A stretch of DNA of 64,000 nt from Siphonodentalium dalli (lineage: Eukaryota > Mollusca > Scaphopoda > Gadilida > Siphonodentaliidae), in NCBI GenBank assembly GCA_032622095.1, contig CP136062.1:11435710-11499709 (forward strand), given 5' to 3'. Below, piece after piece: positions 22,649 to 34,984 of the stretch. The position numbers and the translations under genes were made by a program. Each line of letters begins with the position of its first letter. The first letter of the stretch is position 1. A model generated the notes under the pieces. That model searched no databases. It saw only the letters and a program-made list of their open reading frames with translations, and was not told the origin of the DNA.

Positions 22649-23610
22649 TTACTAGTATGATTGAATTGTGGACTGGTCGTCTGAACATTCACTTAGACTT
22701 ACCGGTAGTAGGTACGGTGGTAGGTCAACATGACCATTTCGCAAATTGCTGCTCCCAATGATACGCACTACGTCAACTTCATGACTGAACTAGTACGGTG
22801 GTAGCATTTATTTTCCTTCCAAGTTCCAGAAGATTTTCCGCCATTTGCCGTGCATGAAAATTATTTTGTTCTGTCTCAGTCAGTGTAGTAGTCTATTGTG
22901 TATATCATACTCATATATGTGCCTTTCGGTTCTACACCCAGTGTCACTACTGTAACAGACTCAAGTCAAGCTGCAGTCTGGTTTTAATTCAGACAGAAAA
23001 CCACACAAATGATTCACAAATTACAATGTAAACAATGCCAATATGAATATGTAATGGAATGATCATTCAAGTTGCAGAAATGTTGAAGAAAATGGTTCGT
23101 GGGTGTGGTTGAAAATGTTATGCACTTTCAACTTTGAGTTTGATTAGGCCTATTCAATTTATTGCATCGCCATCGAATGATCGATCGGTTTTTCAATTTT
23201 TTATAGTTTCGCTTTTCGAGTCAAATTCCATAAGTTTCGTGTCGAAAAATGCGATATAATCAGATATATAACTCCAAATTGATTTGTCATGGCGTCGTTT
23301 CCAAATTACTGCTATTGTTAAATCATAATGGAATGATGCCGTTCATTTGGCCGGGGCATTAACATTAACCTGAGTAACTGAAATAGTTGTTGATCGACTC
23401 ACCTCAAAACTTAAAACAAAAATCGCTCAGTCGGTATTTTTCACAGGATACTTCGCAAAATCGGGGCGGAAGTCACGTGATTTTTAACCCATTTTTCTTG
23501 TCCGGATTTTCATCACGTCGAAATTCTGTTTCATTAAAAATTAATAACGTCATTCAAGCCTAAACTTGGAAAGCAACAACGCGCTATAATACCCGTCCCT
23601 AAAAGAGTAT
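22649..23610. other. No feature recognised
   Basis: No gene or repeat boundary that I can support. Confidence 0.45.
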
Positions 23611-23940
23611 GCCAACGATGTCGTTGTTATTGGCATTCACGGCTTCGGTCGTTGTTGGCATTCACGGCTTGTGGGCCACCCGAAAATTCTCACATTGCCG
23701 TAAAGAGAAAACAGGATTGCGTGTATTTAGTAATTTTAACTAATTATTTTCTCGCCAACAATGTCGTTGTTGTTGGCATTCACGGCTTCCGGTCGTTGTT
23801 GTTGGCATTCACGGTTTGGGGCCCCCCGAAAATTCTCACATTGCCGTAAAGAGAAAATAGGATTGCGTGTATTTAGTAATTTTAACTAATTATTTTCTCG
23901 CAAACAATGTCGTTGTTGTTGGTATTCATGGCTTGGGGCA
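23611..23940. repeat. ~145-bp tandem repeat, about 2.3 copies
   Basis: GCCAACGATGTCGTTGTT at 23,611, GCCAACAATGTCGTTG at 23,754 and GCAAACAATGTCGTTG at 23,900 start successive units. Each full unit ends TAACTAATTATTTTCTCG. Within each unit GTTGGCATTCACGGCTT occurs twice, about 30-35 bp apart. Confidence 0.93.
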
Positions 23941-24751
23941 GTGGAAGTCCAGTCAGATTCGGGGACGTATCACAGTGCCTCGTATTTACTTAAATTTCAG
24001 CAGCCATATAAGCTGCGTGAGTTAGCACGAATTGAGGGGTGTATGTTTATAGCTATAGAATCTGAATGTATCGGAAATAGAGTAAGATTATCAGCCGTAA
24101 AAAAAAATGTATATATCAGAAAATGTAAATTCTATATTTTGCGAGGTATTAGCAAGTTTTGGCTCAACGGGTTTAGCAGTTTGAAGTGAATATGGATATA
24201 AAAATATACATATATACAGATATAAAAAATGTAGAGTTACGCCTCTTTGATCGTGAGCGAATCAATAGCGAAACCCATTTATCCGAACGAAGGTCGCACT
24301 TTAAGGGTCACGGAGTGCTCAGAGCTTGTTCAAAATGCGACGCCGACGATCCCCGTGTGTTTTTACACTTATATACGGAATTTGAGCTAGATCCGCGCAG
24401 CCGTTTTCGATTCTATGAAGTATCCACACACATATATATATACACATACAAAATCATGCAACCACGTATTCGATTCACGCTTCCATACTGGTCCTGTTTC
24501 CGTGTTCCGTCTGCTCTACTGAATCTGAAGTTGAGTCAATATATTTTATAGACATTCGGAGGGGGGGGGGTCGCGAACAATTCCGTGATACAAGGTTCGG
24601 ATGGATGGTGTGTGAGTCCCAATTCAGACGCTAGGTAAACGGGCGGTAATGGTTGCAGATCGGTAAATAGTAGCAAATGGACTGGAAGCATATCTGTCAG
24701 AGAGTCGAATTATAATTCGCGGAATGGCGCTTTTTATTCGTATCTTTTATA
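23941..24751. other. No gene supported; 10-base G run
   Basis: Two consecutive plus-strand frames (23,941-24,189 and 24,186-24,551) have no recognisable domain. G10 lies at 24,561-24,570. Confidence 0.4.
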
Positions 24752-25195
24752 GCCAATATCGACATTTTCGGGGTTAATAACACCGGCCGGAGTCGAGCGA
24801 GCGAGTAGAATTCAATGTTGACCTCGTGGGGTATGTCGCTACGTTACAACGTCGAGATATACATGTAGTGTCCACGGCCCTATGGGGCGCCTGGGCGGTC
24901 CCGGGCTCTTTTTGTTTATATGGTATTTTACCGGATTTTGAGGGGTTAATAACATCGGCCGTGGACGCGTCAACGAGTCAATATTTGGAACTCACACTCA
25001 GGAGTTATTGCACTACCACGCCTCACCAAAATATACTGTCCGAAAACACACGAAGACACCCGGGCTCCCCCGGGCTCACTTAACCAATATCGGCATTTGC
25101 GGGGTTAATAACGCCGGCCGGAGACGAGCGAGTGAGTAACATTTTCTAGGTTGAGCTCGTAGGGTATGTCGCTATGTTATAACGTCGAGATATAG
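24752..25195. repeat. Tandem repeat, ~165-bp half units
   Basis: GGGGTTAATAACACCGGCCG (24,771), GGGGTTAATAACATCGGCCG (24,940) and GGGGTTAATAACGCCGGCCG (25,100) lie about 160-169 bp apart. The outer two are followed by GTAGGGTATGTCGCTA-like and AACGTCGAGATATA; the middle one diverges after CGTCAACGAG. Confidence 0.9.
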
Positions 25196-25446
25196 TTTGA
25201 ACATATTTATTGTGACCACAGATACATGGAACCATTTACAAATGTACGTACCCCTGACCGACTGTCTCACATTAAACCGGGACCTATTTACAAGTAAGAC
25301 CTCTTGGTAATTCATTTGATGTATGGACACCTGTTCCCACTTATCCTTATCGTGCATGCCCGGAAACAGGCATTTTTATGAGAACGACTCTTCTATGAAG
25401 TGATCCATGTGTGGTCTCAGTGCGATATCTATCAATGTTCATGTAT

Positions 25447-25834
25447 TTATTGCACATCCTGCATAAGTTTGGATGAGGTGATGGCATTACAGACAACGAG
25501 ATGATTTAGCACTTCCATGAATTCAAACCTTTCTGCCCCAATGGGAGCTATTCGTGGCAATTTCTGGCGATCATTTGTCATCGATAATCTCATGTCAGAC
25601 AATTGTATGTTTTTTTTATCTAAGGATGGATACACATATTGCATGTAATATCTGTAAATGTCGTGTATATGTCGTTTTACATGGATTATACAGACCATGT
25701 AATATGTGTCCGCTGACAACCCAATCATTGCGTCTATGTGTGACCATAGTGAGCCAAGGGCTGAACGTCCCAAGAGCCGTTGTCTGAACTAAGTCGTCAC
25801 GCCACTTAAAATAATTGTTCGCGCGATAACCCAA
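25447..25834 (-). CDS. Unrecognised coding-like sequence
   Basis: Two overlapping minus-strand frames (25,834-25,616 and 25,773-25,447) read like protein without low complexity, the second ending RIAPIGAERFEFMEVLNHLV and a stop. I recognise no family. A frameshift between the two frames near 25,760 would join WLTMV to SHIDAMIGLS. Could be a single exon of a host gene or a relic. Confidence 0.25.
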
Positions 25835-27775
25835 ATATTGGACTTTCTGTTTAAATCATTGTCAGCCTCCCCTTGATTTTTATACCAGTGAGGTCCCCAG
25901 GATTTACCCAACACAGGGGCTATGATCCCAGCACGGGGGGGGGGCTATATTATCCCGGAAGATACCGGACTGACCATGGCATATTTCCTCGACGGGTGGG
26001 ATGGGGCATGCAGCACCCGGAGTCCTGTCCCCCTTCCCCACCACACATGAAGCCACGAAGCCACTCCTGACTTATAAATATTGTAGTTGACCGTCATTTC
26101 TGTAGTGTCTGTTTGCTATAAGTGATTATTCTAATATTCAGCAATTTATGTTATTCATATAATTATAAACATAGTATTACAGCTTTAAATTTGAGAGTAC
26201 AATCAGAAGGTGGTGCTGTTTTGTGTCTTAATTCTTTCGGGGAAAGGGGTTGTCTAGCTCCAAGAGTTTCCAACTACATGTACGTCACCTTTCCTCTCTT
26301 GTGTTATATATGTATACGCAAAATTTACAACTATGGAATATTTAAGTTAAACATATTGTACATTCATGCCCAGATAGTCCCGGCTGATACATTCAACTAA
26401 ATCCCTTAGTTATTCGAAGCTTTCGAGAATCAGCCCCTCCCCCAATCATGGATTATGGTTATAATTCAAACGTGCACAAGCTAAAAGTGTGACAGAAACT
26501 TTTAGGAACTTGTTCAACCTTTGGTTTGAGAAACATATACTGTTATGTCAATTCTGAGTGAAAACTGGGGGGGGGGGTGTCACTCTTTTTACTTTCAACG
26601 CTGTACCTGCATTAATTTTTTGGCGCTGTAATGGATATTTGCATGTAAATCCCAATTTAATGTTATCACATGAGCTCGCTCTGAAACTATTCGAAGAATC
26701 TCAACGAACCGGTATTGTCTGTCTTAATTTGCCAATGCCTGTTAATCAAGGCACCATATCCGATTGTTAATGGGACATTAAAAACTCGTGTATCACAACC
26801 GCCCTAAAAGAGCTTCAAATTATGCACATTTTATTTTTATTTTGAATGACACTGAAATGACGAGAAACAAATCAAGTATAACATCGACGGACTTAAACTG
26901 GATCCAAGATTCCACGTCTGTTTAAAGCCGGATTCCTGATATCAATGGATAGAGGGGTGACTCAAATCCACTTTTCGAAATTAATTAAAACTCGTGAAAA
27001 ACAGCACCAGATATCAGAAGGATTTATTCATTTCGGAATCCATGAAATAATTTATGACTCGCCTGAAATATCTTGATGGCAGTTAGTTTGATAATGGCTT
27101 ATAACTGCTCAATTGTCTCGGCTGTTGAAATTGTCCGATCGCGCGCAGGCGACTAAATTAATGCTATCAATGATTGGTGTGACCATGTACAATGCATGGC
27201 TTTTACATACGAAATTACATGCATGTGTCTATCCACCCTAAGAATTGATCAAACATATTAACACCGTGTGGCCTTAATGATCACATTGCTACCAATTAAC
27301 CAATTTATTAATGGAATGATGTTCGGCCATATGACAAAGATAATCTACCCATGCAGTTCTGCACGCACCGCATGGTTAGAGGACCCCAGTGACCCGTGCA
27401 ATTTGCGATATTTTGATTTTTTCAAATCATCTGTCAGCTTTAAAATTAAGGAGTTGATTATTTCTCCTTAACTTTGTTTGCTTTGAATTCTTTGTTGATT
27501 TTGGAACGAGTCACATTTGTTTGAACCTATTGTTCTATAGCATCGTATGATAGTGTATATATAAGCCCAGACTTATCACTGTTTACTCCATTGTATTGCA
27601 ATATATGTCTTTAATTTGGTCACACCACAGTTTTATTTTCCCGTTTATAATATGTTACGCATATTACGATATATTAATCTATGCTTTCAACAATTTCTTC
27701 ACAATTTATTGGATGATCCTAATGATTATGACATTGGAAAACTTGTATTATCATCTATTATATAGTTTGGAAGAT
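25835..27775. other. No feature recognised
   Basis: Contains G10 at 25,935-25,944 and G11 at 26,567-26,577. The plus frame 26,558-26,770 reads HELALKLFEESQRTG in its second half but has no recognisable family. Confidence 0.4.
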
Positions 27776-28395
27776 CTGTATGTGTGTGTGTGTGTGTGTG
27801 ATCGCGATGAACTCGAAAACGGCCTAGCCGATTTCCATGAAACTTGGTATGTGGGGGTACTTTCGGCCGTGGAGTGGCATAGGCCTATTAATTTTCCCGT
27901 GCGACGTGACATGGACATTGAAATCGGGTTATTTCAAGGTCAAACGCCCGAATATCAAGGGATTTCGATGAAACTTGGTATGTGGGGATACTTTCAGCCG
28001 GGGAGTGGCATAGGCCTATTAATTTGCCCTAGCGACTTGACATTGACCTGGAAATCGGAGAATTTCCAGGTCAAACGCCCGAGTATCGCGGGATTTCGAT
28101 GAAAATTAGTGATATAGGGATACTTTCTATGGGGTGACTCATAAGCATATTCGTTTGCCCGTGCGACGTGACCTTGAAATCGGGTCAATTCAAGGTCAAA
28201 TCGCCAATTTTGATGGGATTTCAACGAAATTTTATAAATACAGTTATTTTTGTCCACTGAGTGTTTTGGACGGGTCAAGCCGTGACCCCACCTGACCTTG
28301 ACCTTCAAAATGGACAATTCAAGGTCATATCGCGCAATTCGCCGAAACGCAGAGGGGAAACAGCCCGGACGAAGTCGGGATCCACCTTCTAGTAT
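27776..28395 (+). repeat. Dispersed 'GACCTTGA' repeat, most complete copy
   Basis: Starts with a (TG)n run (27,778-27,800), then four ~125-bp units with GGGATTTCGATGAAACTTGG and GGCATAGGCCTATTAATTT (near 27,830, 27,958, 28,088 and 28,210). It ends AGCCCGGACGAAGTCGGGAT then TTCTAGTATATTATATAT. The long plus frame across it (27,596-28,102) is an effect of the repeat unit rather than a gene. Confidence 0.8.
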
Positions 28396-30097
28396 ATTAT
28401 ATATTGGTTAGCTGTTTTTATAGTCATCATTTTAATGTCAAATAAGTATTCATAAATCTATTTGTTTAGCATAATCATTACATAAGGTATTGACATATAA
28501 ATGGATCCAGAAACTGTCAGCTTAATCCAAGATGGCGGCCAAAATACGACATTATGCAAATTTTATCCTCTTTCACACAATTACATTACGTTTCTGTCAT
28601 GTGGAAGGTGAATGTAGTAGACTAATTTGCTTCTTCCAAATAAATAATCGCCATATGACACATTCATATTATTTGTCTTAACGCAGTGACTCAAAATGCG
28701 AGTTCATATGACAATTATTTTCCAAATAAGCATCGTGAAAAGTCACCAAGATTATATTTTTTAAACGTCAATCAACATGTCCACCACAGGAGAACGATAT
28801 ATCGGTGCTAGATATTTGAATGAATGTACTCCGATTTAGATAGTCTGAAGTTAATAATATCTTATTGCAAGGAGATGGCCGCCAATGTGGCGGAAATGTA
28901 GAAAATTTACATTAAAATACATATATTTCCGCAATATATCCCAGCGTGTTAGAATGACACATATGAATATGATTATCATACATGGGCTTTCGGTAAGAAC
29001 ATACAATTCACTATTGCTCAAGCACGTTAAGTAAATGGACTTCAGGCTCAAATGTTGCAAGTTGTCGCCATAAATTCTTGCATATCGATAACGATTGTGT
29101 ATGTGTCGACTCGTATACCAAAATGTCCAACGACAGACTAAATCATATACTGTATATAGGTAACAGTGACTGGCTTTTGAAGCCTCAAATTGAAAATATA
29201 AACCAGGAGATCGCCCGGGGTGTTAAGACACTATATCTATAGTTTAATCTTGTCAATTTCGCCATGGTACATGTACAGCGGGGTATAGGCTTGGTTGCTG
29301 AATGAGGCTAGATAGTCTGTCAAAGTCACATATGATATGCATAAACGTCTTCGTAAAATGTATCCTTGTGTCGGTACTTTTTATGATTGGAATGGAAAAT
29401 CAACACGAAAGTATCAGACACCCACATCTACCGTTCTGGCAATCATATATGCGTAGGAAGAACTATTGATGATTGCCTCATGCTTAAACAGCTTCTTGTC
29501 AACAGTTCATACTATTAAGTACCGGTACATTTCCACGTGCGCATTAATATGACGACCAAGATGGGATAGTGACAAGTTTGAACTAGAACTCAAGCAATAT
29601 ACTTACTTGTATTACAGCAATAATAACATATTTTTGTATAACATGTATGTATATAATTAGTTTGTCTCAGATACAAGTATCGCTAATGTGTATCTGGACC
29701 ATCACACTCTCGTTGTGTGGTGTGAATATAAAATAATTCCCGGAAATTACTCACATAAGCCTGTACAGTTGATGTCGAAGATGTCGAATCCGGTCCACGA
29801 TGAAACGGATTGCCGTATCATTCATGGAATATATACTGTTTAAACTAGGGTCTACTTATCAAACTGGATTGCTTATCAAGTGAACATGTATGTGGCTCTT
29901 CGGACAATAGCCTCCCCATTGCCGTTTAGATTTCTGCTGAGGATCATGTATATATGCCACTAAGTTGGGGTAGATTATCACAATGTAGCATGATATCTAC
30001 AATGTGTGGGATATAGCCAGACTGATCTGATAACTCCTAGTCAAACAGAATTAGAACAGTTTGAGGCATTAGTATATAGGTGGATCGGCCTATATAA
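28396..30097. other. No feature recognised
   Basis: No repeat copy or supported frame. It could be intronic to the coding-like blocks that follow. Confidence 0.4.
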
Positions 30098-30459
30098 TAT
30101 GATCTGAAAGATGTCAGTATTATATTGAACAATGGCGACCTCCATAGTGCACATGCTAATTCAACTTCCTTCAATTCCGCATTTCCGTTGGTTCATGATA
30201 ACGTTATAGCCAGAATCAATATGGCACGTTACGAGCTGTTATCAACTCCAACTATTACTTCACATTGTGTTGTAAGAAGTTAGTGGATTACTCTGCCCCA
30301 ATATGACATTCAGTATTCAGAACATGGATTCCAGAGGATATTGGACATACTAAATCCAACTGATGACATGATACCAGAGGACCCATCACTACCAATGGAT
30401 TATTCACCCATGTCCCAACGTGTGGTCTTACCTTTTGTCAAAACGTGGGAATTAGTTAT
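30098..30459 (+). pseudogene. Unrecognised exon-like block 1, one in-frame stop
   Basis: One plus-strand frame is open from 30,098 to 30,460 except for a TAG at 30,281-30,283. It reads MARYELLSTPTITSHCVV, then WITLPQYDIQYSEHGFQ, and later PMDYSPMSQRVVLPFVK, with no low complexity. A donor-like TTAT|GTAATAAG follows at 30,460. If spliced to 30,538, the split codon AT|G keeps the frame (WELVM|VRYAEQ). I recognise no family. The TAG suggests either a pseudogene or two exons whose limits I have not found. Confidence 0.35.
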
Positions 30460-30537
30460 GTAATAAGTATCACCTGTCTATCTTTGGCTCGTACCTATTG
30501 CGTTTGCCATTCATATTATTTCGTCATCTAACTACAG

Positions 30538-30660
30538 GGTTCGATATGCAGAGCAGTTTGTGCAGTCCCTGATGATTTATATAAACTTAAAAATAATCAC
30601 TAATGAAGTGGAACCAGCAGCACAATGGTATCCATTGCCAATAACAACAGGAGAACTGAT
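30538..30660 (+). CDS. Unrecognised exon-like block 2
   Basis: Preceded by a pyrimidine-rich tract and CTACAG (acceptor at 30,536-30,537), open in frame as VRYAEQFVQSLMIYINLK and on to PLPITTGEL, and followed by AT|GTAAAA at 30,661. The intron to block 1 would be 78 bp. Same phase as block 1. Confidence 0.4.
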
Positions 30661-30764
30661 GTAAAAACGCAATGCATTGTCCCACTAAACTCTTCATATG
30701 CCTAAATAATATAAATCAATACGGGACATCATTTTTCTCCTGTACACTCAATTGTCCATACCAG

Positions 30765-30896
30765 CCTACTGTGTCCATACAAGTCACCGTTCGTATATTG
30801 GGCGAATCGCGTTGGAATCACCACAAATTAACTGAACACGAGGAAAGCGAAGAACCAGACACATCACTTCGTCTGGTATCGGGGATCTATTCTGGC
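30765..30896 (+). CDS. Unrecognised exon-like block 3
   Basis: Follows CCATACCAG (acceptor at 30,763-30,764). It reads PTVSIQVTVRILGESRWNHH and on to SLRLVSGIYSG before a donor-like GTATGA at 30,897. Its good frame is out of phase with block 2 by one base, so a splice choice or an indel is unresolved. Glutamate-rich centre (EHEESEEPD). Confidence 0.35.
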
Positions 30897-31299
30897 GTAT
30901 GATAATGTTCACGTCAACTGAATAAACATATACTGAGATGTCAATATCTTATAGTATCTTCACAAAAGGACTCCAATTATGCTATGACAGTGGTTGGACT
31001 AGATGTACTTCGCTGAATATCATCATCCATATTTCAGAACCTGGTATTCACAATATATCACTTTAATCTTGAGACGGGACTTTTCCCCTTATATGAATAA
31101 ATTACCCACCCATGTGGGTCTATTCTATTTTGAGCTGCCGTGGTTATAAATACGATTGAGACATGCTAAGTTCAGCTAAAAGAGGTTCAAATGGTGTTGC
31201 CATGCAAATTTATTTCTTAGTTACAGCGCAACTAACAGTGAGACAAGCAGGCCAAATGACAGCCAGATAATTAATTCTACTATTGTTTGTCTCTTATAG

Positions 31300-31492
31300 A
31301 AAATGATGTGTTCTTTCTTGCTTGCCATGAATCACGGTATATAGAAGTACATTCCCCATTTCATAGATATAACAATAAAAAGTTGTGTATTCCTGCATTA
31401 TATGGTACAGTTTATGTATTGTCTGCTGAGGAGATGTCACGAAAAGAAATAATATCAACGCGTATCTGCATCACCAATTGTCATTTGATATG
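31300..31492 (+). CDS. Unrecognised exon-like block 5
   Basis: Preceded by TTGTTTGTCTCTTATAG, a good acceptor (31,298-31,299). It reads ENDVFFLACHESRYIEVHS, then CIPALYGTVYVLSAEEMS, to TG|GTAACC at 31,493. A possible further block (30,955-31,110) lies between this and block 3 but contains a stop in each likely frame. No family recognised. Confidence 0.4.
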
Positions 31493-32667
31493 GTAACCAC
31501 CAATATTTCTCAGAACTCTGGCTTAGAATATAACACAGAAAGTTAGACATTGAGATGGTAACACTTGTCCATCAAGCAAAGATGGAGGTCTATACACATA
31601 TTTCTAATTTCACATGTGTTGGATTTTCCCTTCAACTTTCTCGTCCCTTAATACCAGGAAACGCATGCAGTGAAGGACATCCGTTAATGTGTATAGTAAA
31701 TTAATGCTATGCGCATTGACTTAAAAATAGACGATTAACCTAATTCCCCATGATGGAATGCCATGGCGACGTTTGGTGGTGTAACGAACACTGACTTTTG
31801 CATTTTGACTGCCATCTTGGTAGCCATCTTGGGTGAAATTGAACAGTCTGTTGAAGTGTGATACTAATGTTAGTTAACACTTCTGCAGGCGACACGAATA
31901 TTTCTCTCCCTCAATGAGTTCCGCTTATTTCTTTAAATCTATTGATAGAATATCGGAATTGATTTTTGATAAAAATGCTATAATTCGGTTGTCTAAAGTG
32001 GATTTTTGTGTACAGTAACATTGGTGCACTACATTGGTTAAGTATTAAGTAAACACTGATTTATCACAATTCGCAGTCGCTACCAAAGGAAAGATCATTT
32101 ACATGAGATTCTTGAAAATCGCAAAATTGTTGATATTCTGGTGCCATTTTGGCAGCCATCTTTGACTGGAATAACATTTTGCCGTGAATTTGGGCACTCT
32201 ACATTGAGAACTGCTATTAATGAATTGTCCTTACTGAGAAAAATGTATAACAATTAAGAAATATGCGCAGAATTCATCAGTTCTTAGGACAACCCTACAT
32301 CTGAACTGAACTGACAATGACGTCATTTTTGTGACGTCATAATTCTCTACAGTCGCGGACCCATGAAGCCTAACAAGCTTTTTTCGACAAAGTAAGTGAT
32401 ACCCTATCATAATATTATAGTTTCTACATTTGTTCAAAAAATTCCCACGAAAGTACATAAGCGACTCTACTAGATTCTGAAGTGGACATCGTCGTTATGA
32501 CTCACACGCCTTTCTTTGTTTTCTCTATTAATAACTTGTAATCTTTCATATTTTTTGTGTCAGGGACATATACTTCTTCCAGAATGTTAAAAACACTTAC
32601 AGTTTCTCATCGTATTTTTATTAATTTTATGCCACAAAATAGTCGGAAAATTCAGAAAACTGAACTA
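31493..32667. other. No gene; paired CRE-like sites
   Basis: Sparse sequence. Two phrases TGCCATTTTGGCAGCCATCTT (32,140) and TGACTGCCATCTTGG (31,806) are similar. The paired CRE palindromes are listed separately. Confidence 0.45.
32319..32339. promoter_or_regulatory. Two full CRE palindromes, 13 bp apart
   Basis: TGACGTCA occurs at 32,319-32,326 and 32,332-32,339. This is the consensus binding site of CREB/ATF bZIP factors. No adjacent transcription start is evident, so activity is unknown. Confidence 0.4.
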
Positions 32668-34162
32668 ACAACTCAATGTTTTGCGGCGTTAGAAACGCCC
32701 GATAAAAATAGTTCTATTTGGGAATTTTAAACCAATTGTTCAGAGAACATAGATCGAACATAGACATGTTGGTATATCATAAATGACTACCATGTGTTTA
32801 GGAATAAATAACCTCCAGACAGCCGAAAGCGGCGACAATCAATTCGCTCTTCAATAACCTCCGGCTTTGTCGGCGCGCGTGTCCGACGAAAATGAAACTC
32901 ATCTATTTATCTATTTAAATGTCCTCCTTTCATGTCGAATGGCAATAGAAAACCAACAACTTGTGACGTATCTGGATATAAATTACATCACACTTAATCC
33001 GATTATATCCGCGGCTATAAATCTGTGTTTTGATAACAGTTTATTTGAGAACCAAGCTGATGCGTATATCAGTCGGCGCTTATCAAACTCGATGGGCATC
33101 GGTGATCTCTGAGATAAATGTAGTGACCATTCATTCGTCCCTATCTTATGACTTTGAAGATTCACTGTCCGATTTTACATCTTCTCACCACCTCATATGT
33201 CCCACTATTGTTTTATTGTTTCTATCCTTTTCTTCTTAATTGTTATCTGTCTCATGTTGTCCTGATCACTAGCCTCTTCATTTGCTGCCTCCATATCACG
33301 CAATACTCAGATTATATTATATAATCTCCAATTCTCAGAAAGCCATTATTTCCAATCGTTCCCGTCCGAACTACAGCTCGCTAACTTATAAAGAGCGTTC
33401 TCTTCAAAGACATGATAGTTATTTGAGGTATGTTTTTCTCTTTTTTATTTGCTTGATAAGCGGAACATTAACTTTTGACCAATTTGATGTAAAATCGAAC
33501 GCTGGATCTTTAAGTCATAAAGTTATGTACGAAGGAATTGTCACTACATACATCATAGTGAAATCGCTCTATAAATTACTGTATAATCATTACACCAACG
33601 GTATATTCTTTTCACCGTGTATTTCCGCAATGAAGGAAATAATTGATTGTTGCGGCGTGTTTGGGTGAACGAATATTCACTTATCAACACGATGTGCATT
33701 TTCAAGGATGTCACAATAATTTTAAGAGATCAGTTTATACAAGGGTGGAAACCACGATTCCCATGCAGCGACTTTGATAAGCGCCGACTGATATACGCAC
33801 AGCAGTTTGTGTCTCAAATAAATTGTTATCAAAACACAGATTCATGGCCGCGGTAATTAGCGAATTATTGTGATATAATTTATCCATATACTTAACATGT
33901 GGGATTTCTATCATAATTCGATACGAAAAGGGGACAGTTAAGCAGATCAGTTTCATTTCGTCGGATACGCCGATATAGCCTGAGGTGCGAAGAAAGAATT
34001 GATTGTCACCGCTTTCGGCTGTCTGGATGTTAGTTAATCCAAACGCATAGTAATACTGCTAGGCCTATGTACACTCTATATTCTCTGAACAATTGGTGTA
34101 AACAATCCTAATAGAACTATTTGTATCGGGCGTTTTCTAACATCGCAAAACTCTCAACAGTC
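32668..34162. mobile_element. Foldback element with ~430-bp inverted arms
   Basis: The left arm (32,668-33,100) and right arm (33,755-34,162) are inverted copies. Shared landmarks are TTAGAAACGCCCGATA with TATCGGGCGTTTTCTAA, CAGCCGAAAGCGGCGACAAT with ATTGTCACCGCTTTCGGCTG, and TATATCAGTCGGCGCTTATC with GATAAGCGCCGACTGATATA. The arms are diverged by small indels. The ~650-bp centre has a 128-codon plus frame (33,282-33,668) without known motif. No target duplication found. Confidence 0.88.
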
Positions 34163-34640
34163 TCCATTGGAGGGTGTCCACATTCGAAATGCTTACTGCA
34201 CCCCCCCCCCCCCTTAATCGGACCAAACACACGTTTTGCATAGTTGAATTTGCACCCCTTGCAATTATTGCTCAGGCCTATATACCCAGTATGAAAACAA
34301 TTAAGATATTATCACCTTAAAATTGCATAAATACCATGGTTTGACCACGTGTGAGAACATTTTGAAAACGCAAGAAAATCGCAAAATCCTGGCATCTAGA
34401 CTGGCCTCAAGAATTCCAAGTGTTGATAATTTTAAACCTCATACTGACCATTAGGTTGGAAAATTTCCAATGACCATTTCAGTCCACAATTTTGACCATA
34501 TGTAGTAAAATATTGTTTTCTTAAACAAATTAGTATTTTTTTTAATTGGCAACGGGAGAGGGACCAGGACACACCGGGCCGACAATGGTTCGGCACGCTG
34601 TGTGAATTTTTTAAAATCTGAACAAGAAAATCGCAACATC
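34163..34640 (+). mobile_element. Truncated relative of the hAT element at 8,783
   Basis: Matches the 8,783 element from TCTCCATTGGAGGGTGTCCA through C13 (34,201-34,213), GGACCAAACACACGTTTTGC and TAGGTTGGAAAATTTCCAAT to AACAAGAAAATCGCAACATC. The left terminal repeat is missing where the foldback element ends. The right part stops at the ATAATGCCCGC repeat. Confidence 0.8.
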
Positions 34641-34646
34641 CTAGAG

Positions 34647-34752
34647 ATATAATGCCCGCAGATACGGTTTATTATATCTCTGTTATATACTGCCCGTAAC
34701 GTTCTTGCCCCTGAACCGTCGCTATATATATGGGTGGTATGAACATAGGGGT
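34647..34752 (+). repeat. ~105-bp direct repeat, left copy (flanks LINE fragment)
   Basis: Reads ATATAATGCCCGCAGATACG, then TTATATACTGCCCGTAACGT, TCTTGCCCCTGAACCGTCG and GGGTGGTATGAACA. The same string recurs at 36,083. Confidence 0.9.
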
Positions 34753-34984
34753 GTGCTAAATCTGAAGTTATATAGGTGTATAACCTATGCAAAGTTTTTT
34801 GCAAATTTGTGTTGACTTCTGTTTACACCATTTGTTTGTTAAAACAATCACTTAAACCCCTCTCTCACAGAACAACACATATTTTCTTTTTTTGTACTTA
34901 TGAACATATTTGTTTTGCCAATAATCATCTACTTATTGGTCTGGCCAAATAGACCCGAACGCCTTTTAATGAACAGTACATATC

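Noticed and set aside
26558-26770. 70-codon frame with HELALKLFEESQRTG
   Set aside because: Partly protein-like but starts in a G run, has no splice context I could fit and no recognised family.
27596-28102. 168-codon plus-strand frame
   Set aside because: Its second half is the 125-bp unit of a dispersed repeat and its first half is AT-rich sequence with a TG run.
33282-33668. 128-codon frame in the centre of the foldback element
   Set aside because: No motif, no coding-like composition, and no similarity to a transposase that I can see. Kept only as part of the element.
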